Assembly (NCBI GenBank): GCA_022572465.1
Contig: JACZVV010000015.1
Coordinates: forward strand, 1 to 40,729
Origin: Chloroflexota bacterium
GTDB taxonomy: Bacteria > Chloroflexota > Dehalococcoidia > SHYB01
Length of the DNA stretch: 40,729 bases
Reading direction: 5' to 3'
Shown here: positions 38,126 through 40,729 of the stretch, in pieces
Numbering within the stretch: the stretch's first letter is position 1
Layout: each line of letters starts with the position of its first letter
The notes under the pieces: generated by a model
Database searches by the model: none
Seen by the model: the letters and a program-made list of their open reading frames with translations, nothing else
What the model was told of the DNA's origin: nothing
Program-made: the position numbers and the translations under genes

Positions 38126-39070
38126 TTAGCTCCCGTACCGACCGCCGCCGGTCCCTCGCAATCGTGGGTCCAGCACGTCGCGCAGGGCGTCGCCGAACAT
38201 GTTGATCGAGTAGATCGCCATCACCAGGGCCATGCCGGGGAACAACACCAGCCACCAGTTGCTCTCGACGTTCCGCCTGATCTCGGGGTCGGCGATCATC
38301 GCTCCCCAGGATGGCCGTTCGATGGAGCCGCTGACTCCCAGGAAACTCAACGTGGCCTCGACGATGATGGCTGCGCCAAGGAACACGGAGGCCACGACGA
38401 TGATCGGCGCCGCGATGTTGGGCAAGATGTGGCGCCAGATGATGCGCCAATCGGTAGCCCCCAACGCCCGAGAGGCGTCGATATACTGGTTGCTCTTGAT
38501 TTTGAGCGTCGCGCCCCTGACGATTCGAGCCGTGGTGGGTATCAGCACGATGCCGATAATGACCAGCGTGTTGGTGTCGCTGGGCTCGCGGATCGAGGCA
38601 AGAGACAGGGCCAGGATCAAGATGGGGAACGCCATCAGGGCGTCCACGAGCCGTTGCAGAACGATGTCGATCTTGCCTGCGAAGAAGCCGCTGACGAGTC
38701 CGACGACGGTGCCGGCGCTCACGCCGATCAAGACCCCGAGGAAGCCGATCTTGAGCGTCACTCTGGCGCCGTGAAAGAGCCTGGTCAGCAGGTCCCTGCC
38801 CAATGCGTCGGTGCCGGCGGGATGGCTCCACGAAGGGCTCTGGAGCCTCTCTCGAAGGTGCACGTCGAGGGCGCCGTAGGGCATCAGGTCGGCGAAGATC
38901 GCGCTCAGCCCCAGGAGAATGATGATCCCGGCGCCCAGCGCTCCCAAGGGCTTGCGCCGGGCAAAGCTCCCGATGGCCGCGGGCAGCGACCGGCGCCACG
39001 GCCGCTTCGCCACGACGCCGCCCATCAGCGCCGGGTCGATCTGTTGCATGGGTCCGGTAACCATGGTCAT
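38126..39070 (-). CDS. dppC: Dipeptide/oligopeptide ABC transporter permease (DppC-like)
   Basis: The 314-residue protein has an N-terminal cytoplasmic tail and about six TM helices (first at about 35-65). The domain includes PAGTDALGRDLLTRLFHGARVTLKIG and the EAA loop RALGATDWRIIWRHILPN, which contacts the ATPase. DppC/OppC-type proteins form the membrane pore with DppB for uptake of peptides or nickel. The permease partner lies 15 bp upstream on the same strand. The ATPase genes are not in the window and may lie elsewhere. Confidence 0.93.
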   Translation of the reverse strand: MTMVTGPMQQIDPALMGGVVAKRPWRRSLPAAIGSFARRKPLGALGAGIIILLGLSAIFADLMPYGALDVHLRERLQSPSWSHPAGTDALGRDLLTRLFHGARVTLKIGFLGVLIGVSAGTVVGLVSGFFAGKIDIVLQRLVDALMAFPILILALSLASIREPSDTNTLVIIGIVLIPTTARIVRGATLKIKSNQYIDASRALGATDWRIIWRHILPNIAAPIIVVASVFLGAAIIVEATLSFLGVSGSIERPSWGAMIADPEIRRNVESNWWLVLFPGMALVMAIYSINMFGDALRDVLDPRLRGTGGGRYGS

Positions 39071-39085
39071 TCAACGATCTGGTTA

Positions 39086-40048
39086 TCAGGCTTCCCGCGC
39101 CGTGAAACGGATCCTCGGATCGAACCACGCATACGAGAGGTCGACTATCAGGTTCATGAAGACGATGACCGTGGCGAAAAGCAAGACGGCCGCTTGCACC
39201 ACCGGATAGTCCCGCGCCGTAATCGCGCCCAGCGTAAGCGACCCCAGGCCGGGGAGGTTGAAGATGGACTCCACGACGACAGCGCCGCCCAGCAGGTAGC
39301 TGAACTCGGTGCCCAGAATCGTGATCACGGGAATAAAGGCGTTCTTCATCGCGTGCCGGGTGATGACGGACCGCTCCCGAAGGCCTTTGGCCCAGGCGGT
39401 GCGAACGTAGTCCTCTCTGAGCACCTCGAGCATCGTGGAGCGGATCATGCGCATCGACGTCGACGAGAATCGAAAGCCGATGATGGCCGCCGGGATGAAC
39501 ATCCCTTTGAGATTCTCGGCCGGCGCGTCGAAGAAGGGGGTAAAGACCACGGGAGGCGCCCATTTGAGCCACAGCCCGACGAACACCAGCACCAGGGTGC
39601 CGGCGAGAAAGTCCGGGACCGAGAGCCCGCTGATGCTGATCAGACGCCCGGCGTAATCGAGTATCGAGTCCTGGCGTATCGCTGACATGACGCCGATGGG
39701 GATGGCGATGAGCATGGTGATGAGCATCGCCATGATGGCGAGCTGCAAGGTGACCGGAATCGCACGGGTGATCTCGCTGGCCACCGTTCGGCCGGTGATC
39801 AGCGAGTCGCCCAAATCGCCGGTGAATATCCCGCCGACCCAGCTAATGAACGCAGGCACATAGCTCTGGTCCAGGCCCAGCTCCTCGCGAATCTTGTCGG
39901 TCTGGCTCGGGCTGAGAAGCCCCGACTCGCCGACCAGGTTCAAGACGGCGTCACCCGGCAGAATTCGAATCAGGGAGAAGGCCCCAATGGCCACCAGTAT
40001 CAGGACCGGCACCGCGACCAGCAGCCGTCTGATAAGGTACTGTTTCAC
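39086..40048 (-). CDS. dppB: Dipeptide/oligopeptide ABC transporter permease (DppB-like)
   Basis: The 320-residue protein starts with the typical MKQYLIRRLLVAVPVLILVA first helix. About six TM helices follow, including GDLGDSLITGRTVASEITRAIPVTLQLAI and the EAA motif RTAWAKGLRERSVITRHAMKNAF. It pairs with the DppC-like permease 15 bp downstream. The substrate-binding protein gene upstream completes the importer, but 156 bp with a strong hairpin separates them. Peptide uptake is the usual role; some members take nickel or glutathione. Confidence 0.94.
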   Translation of the reverse strand: MKQYLIRRLLVAVPVLILVAIGAFSLIRILPGDAVLNLVGESGLLSPSQTDKIREELGLDQSYVPAFISWVGGIFTGDLGDSLITGRTVASEITRAIPVTLQLAIMAMLITMLIAIPIGVMSAIRQDSILDYAGRLISISGLSVPDFLAGTLVLVFVGLWLKWAPPVVFTPFFDAPAENLKGMFIPAAIIGFRFSSTSMRMIRSTMLEVLREDYVRTAWAKGLRERSVITRHAMKNAFIPVITILGTEFSYLLGGAVVVESIFNLPGLGSLTLGAITARDYPVVQAAVLLFATVIVFMNLIVDLSYAWFDPRIRFTAREA

Positions 40049-40138
40049 ATTACCCTTCCAAGACTTTGCTCCACGCCAGCGAGCGGCTACGGCGGAGTGG
40101 ACAGCCGCCGAGCACGGCGGTCACGTCGGCTAAACGAT

Positions 40139-40175
40139 ACCAGGAGGGGACCTGGCGATCCCCTCCTGGTGTTTT
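40139..40175. terminator. Strong hairpin between substrate-binding protein and permease genes
   Basis: ACCAGGAGGGGA (40139-40150) pairs perfectly with 40159-40170; the loop has 8 nt. The T run (GTTTT, 40171-40175) lies on the plus-strand side, while the adjacent genes are on the minus strand. For minus-strand transcripts it would be a stem without a U run, possibly stabilising or partly attenuating the mRNA after the substrate-binding gene. Confidence 0.7.
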
Positions 40176-40204
40176 CCGATCTTAATCCGCGTTTCAGGCG
40201 GGTA

Positions 40205-40729
40205 TTACCGGTCCAGCCACATGACCTCCCACTCCGCGGCGCCGAAGTGAGGCCACGCGCCCCGATGGGTAAAGCTAAAGTTTCGCAGCTCGGGGTCGTG
40301 GACCAACACGGCCTTGGGCCGAGGATACGGAATGCGGAAGAGCTGCTGCCCTTCGTAGACGATCAGCTCCCGGACCAGAGCTCTCCGCCCAGCCGGGTCG
40401 GCCGTCAGCCGAATCTCGTCGACGATCCGGTCGACGTTGGCGTCGTTGATGTTCCAGATGTTGCGGGCGGCATCGGACCGCATGGTGGCGAAGGTGTAGC
40501 CATCGACGCCAGGGGCGGTCTGGACGAAGCTTGTGGACCCGGCGGGGAAATCACCGGCCTGGAGCTCGGCCAGGTAGGCGCTGTAGCCGGGAGTAGAGAT
40601 CGTCATGTCGATCCCCACATCCTTCAGCGTCTGCTGCGCCGCCTGAAGGACGATCGGCAGGTCGGGGCCGTAGGCGTACAGTGTCACTGGGAAGTCCAGC
40701 CGATCAATCCCCACCTCGTCCAGCAACCG
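40205..40729 (-). CDS. Peptide ABC transporter substrate-binding protein, C-terminal part (cut by window edge)
   Basis: The minus-strand frame is open to the window edge and gives the last 174 residues of an SBP_bac_5 (DppA/OppA-type) protein. Conserved family segments include QAAQQTLKDVGIDMTI, VDRIVDEIRLTADPAGRRALVRE and the C-terminal YEGQQLFRIPYPRPKAVLVHDP. The 5' end, signal peptide and lipobox lie beyond the window. It would bind peptides outside the membrane and hand them to the DppB/DppC permeases whose genes follow. The intervening hairpin could allow more binding protein than permease to be made. Confidence 0.92.
   Translation of the reverse strand, partial: RLLDEVGIDRLDFPVTLYAYGPDLPIVLQAAQQTLKDVGIDMTISTPGYSAYLAELQAGDFPAGSTSFVQTAPGVDGYTFATMRSDAARNIWNINDANVDRIVDEIRLTADPAGRRALVRELIVYEGQQLFRIPYPRPKAVLVHDPELRNFSFTHRGAWPHFGAAEWEVMWLDR

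Noticed and set aside
37776-39572. Long minus-strand frame antisense to the tRNA and extending over the DppC permease
   Set aside because: Its end reads the tRNA in reverse (IGGIEPPTSALRT), a known phantom translation; the permease frame has the real motifs.
40077-40106. CCAGCGAGCGGCT match to the 18.3-kb repeat near the right edge
   Set aside because: Only 13 bp match and the palindrome and T-run parts are missing, so it may be chance.
1-40729. Prophage, integrative element or toxin-antitoxin island
   Set aside because: No integrase, transposase, capsid, toxin or antitoxin family is visible anywhere in the window.

Overview
The window is G+C-rich, densely coded chromosomal DNA from a free-living bacterium, most likely a member of the Chloroflexota (Dehalococcoidia/SAR202-like or a terrestrial relative). 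The reasons are a run of type-4 uracil-DNA glycosylase, RNase J, FtsK/SpoIIIE and a fused AccD-AccA carboxyltransferase, F420-type luciferase-like oxidoreductases, family III CoA-transferases, and a mixture of leaderless and Shine-Dalgarno starts. The phylum call is inference from gene content; no rRNA gene is present. There is no prophage, CRISPR array or transposase gene.

Region 1 (1-11.4 kb) is a catabolic cluster. It has an amidohydrolase, a thiolase-like protein with its DUF35 Zn-ribbon partner, a two-module VOC protein, two CaiB/BaiF CoA-transferases, a small His/Cys protein, an HSL-type esterase, an SDR, a luciferase-like monooxygenase, a mini HExxH zincin and a PPOX-fold flavoprotein. 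Together they suggest CoA activation, oxidation and hydrolysis of unusual organic acids; the substrate cannot be read from sequence. Region 2 (11.8-15.8 kb) is a signalling block on the minus strand: a membrane hybrid-free sensor histidine kinase with a PAS domain, a receiver protein, and a short kinase-like protein with a degenerate ATP-binding half. A MerR/excisionase-type HTH protein lies divergently upstream.

Region 3 (16-27.3 kb) is mixed metabolism and stress: an F420-type oxidoreductase, an MFS exporter, SDRs, a methyltransferase, a crotonase-fold enzyme lacking both hydratase glutamates, the SRAP/YedK abasic-site protein with a lipoprotein gene overlapping its stop codon, an M20 amidohydrolase, GAPDH, OsmC and a SnoaL-like protein. 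Region 4 (27.6-37.8 kb) is housekeeping: UDG, RNase J, FtsK, AccDA, an Mrp-type ATPase without its CxxC motif, a MIP18-type Fe-S assembly factor, glutamine-dependent NAD synthetase and tRNA-Ala(CGC). Region 5 (38.1 kb to the right edge) is a dipeptide/oligopeptide ABC importer on the minus strand (substrate-binding protein, two permeases), cut by the window edge.

Intergenic DNA carries several repeat families. A tandem array of 34-35 bp units sits at 18.28-18.51 kb, with related units at 34.33 kb. A nested inverted repeat at 27.48-27.61 kb is flanked by 9-bp direct repeats and looks like a miniature mobile element. Two further repeats (20.47 kb and 38.0 kb) resemble sequences that generate familiar phantom peptides in many environmental genomes. 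The best candidates for undescribed biology are the catabolic cluster, the repeat families, the CxxC-less Mrp beside a MIP18 protein, and the kinase/receiver/HTH block.
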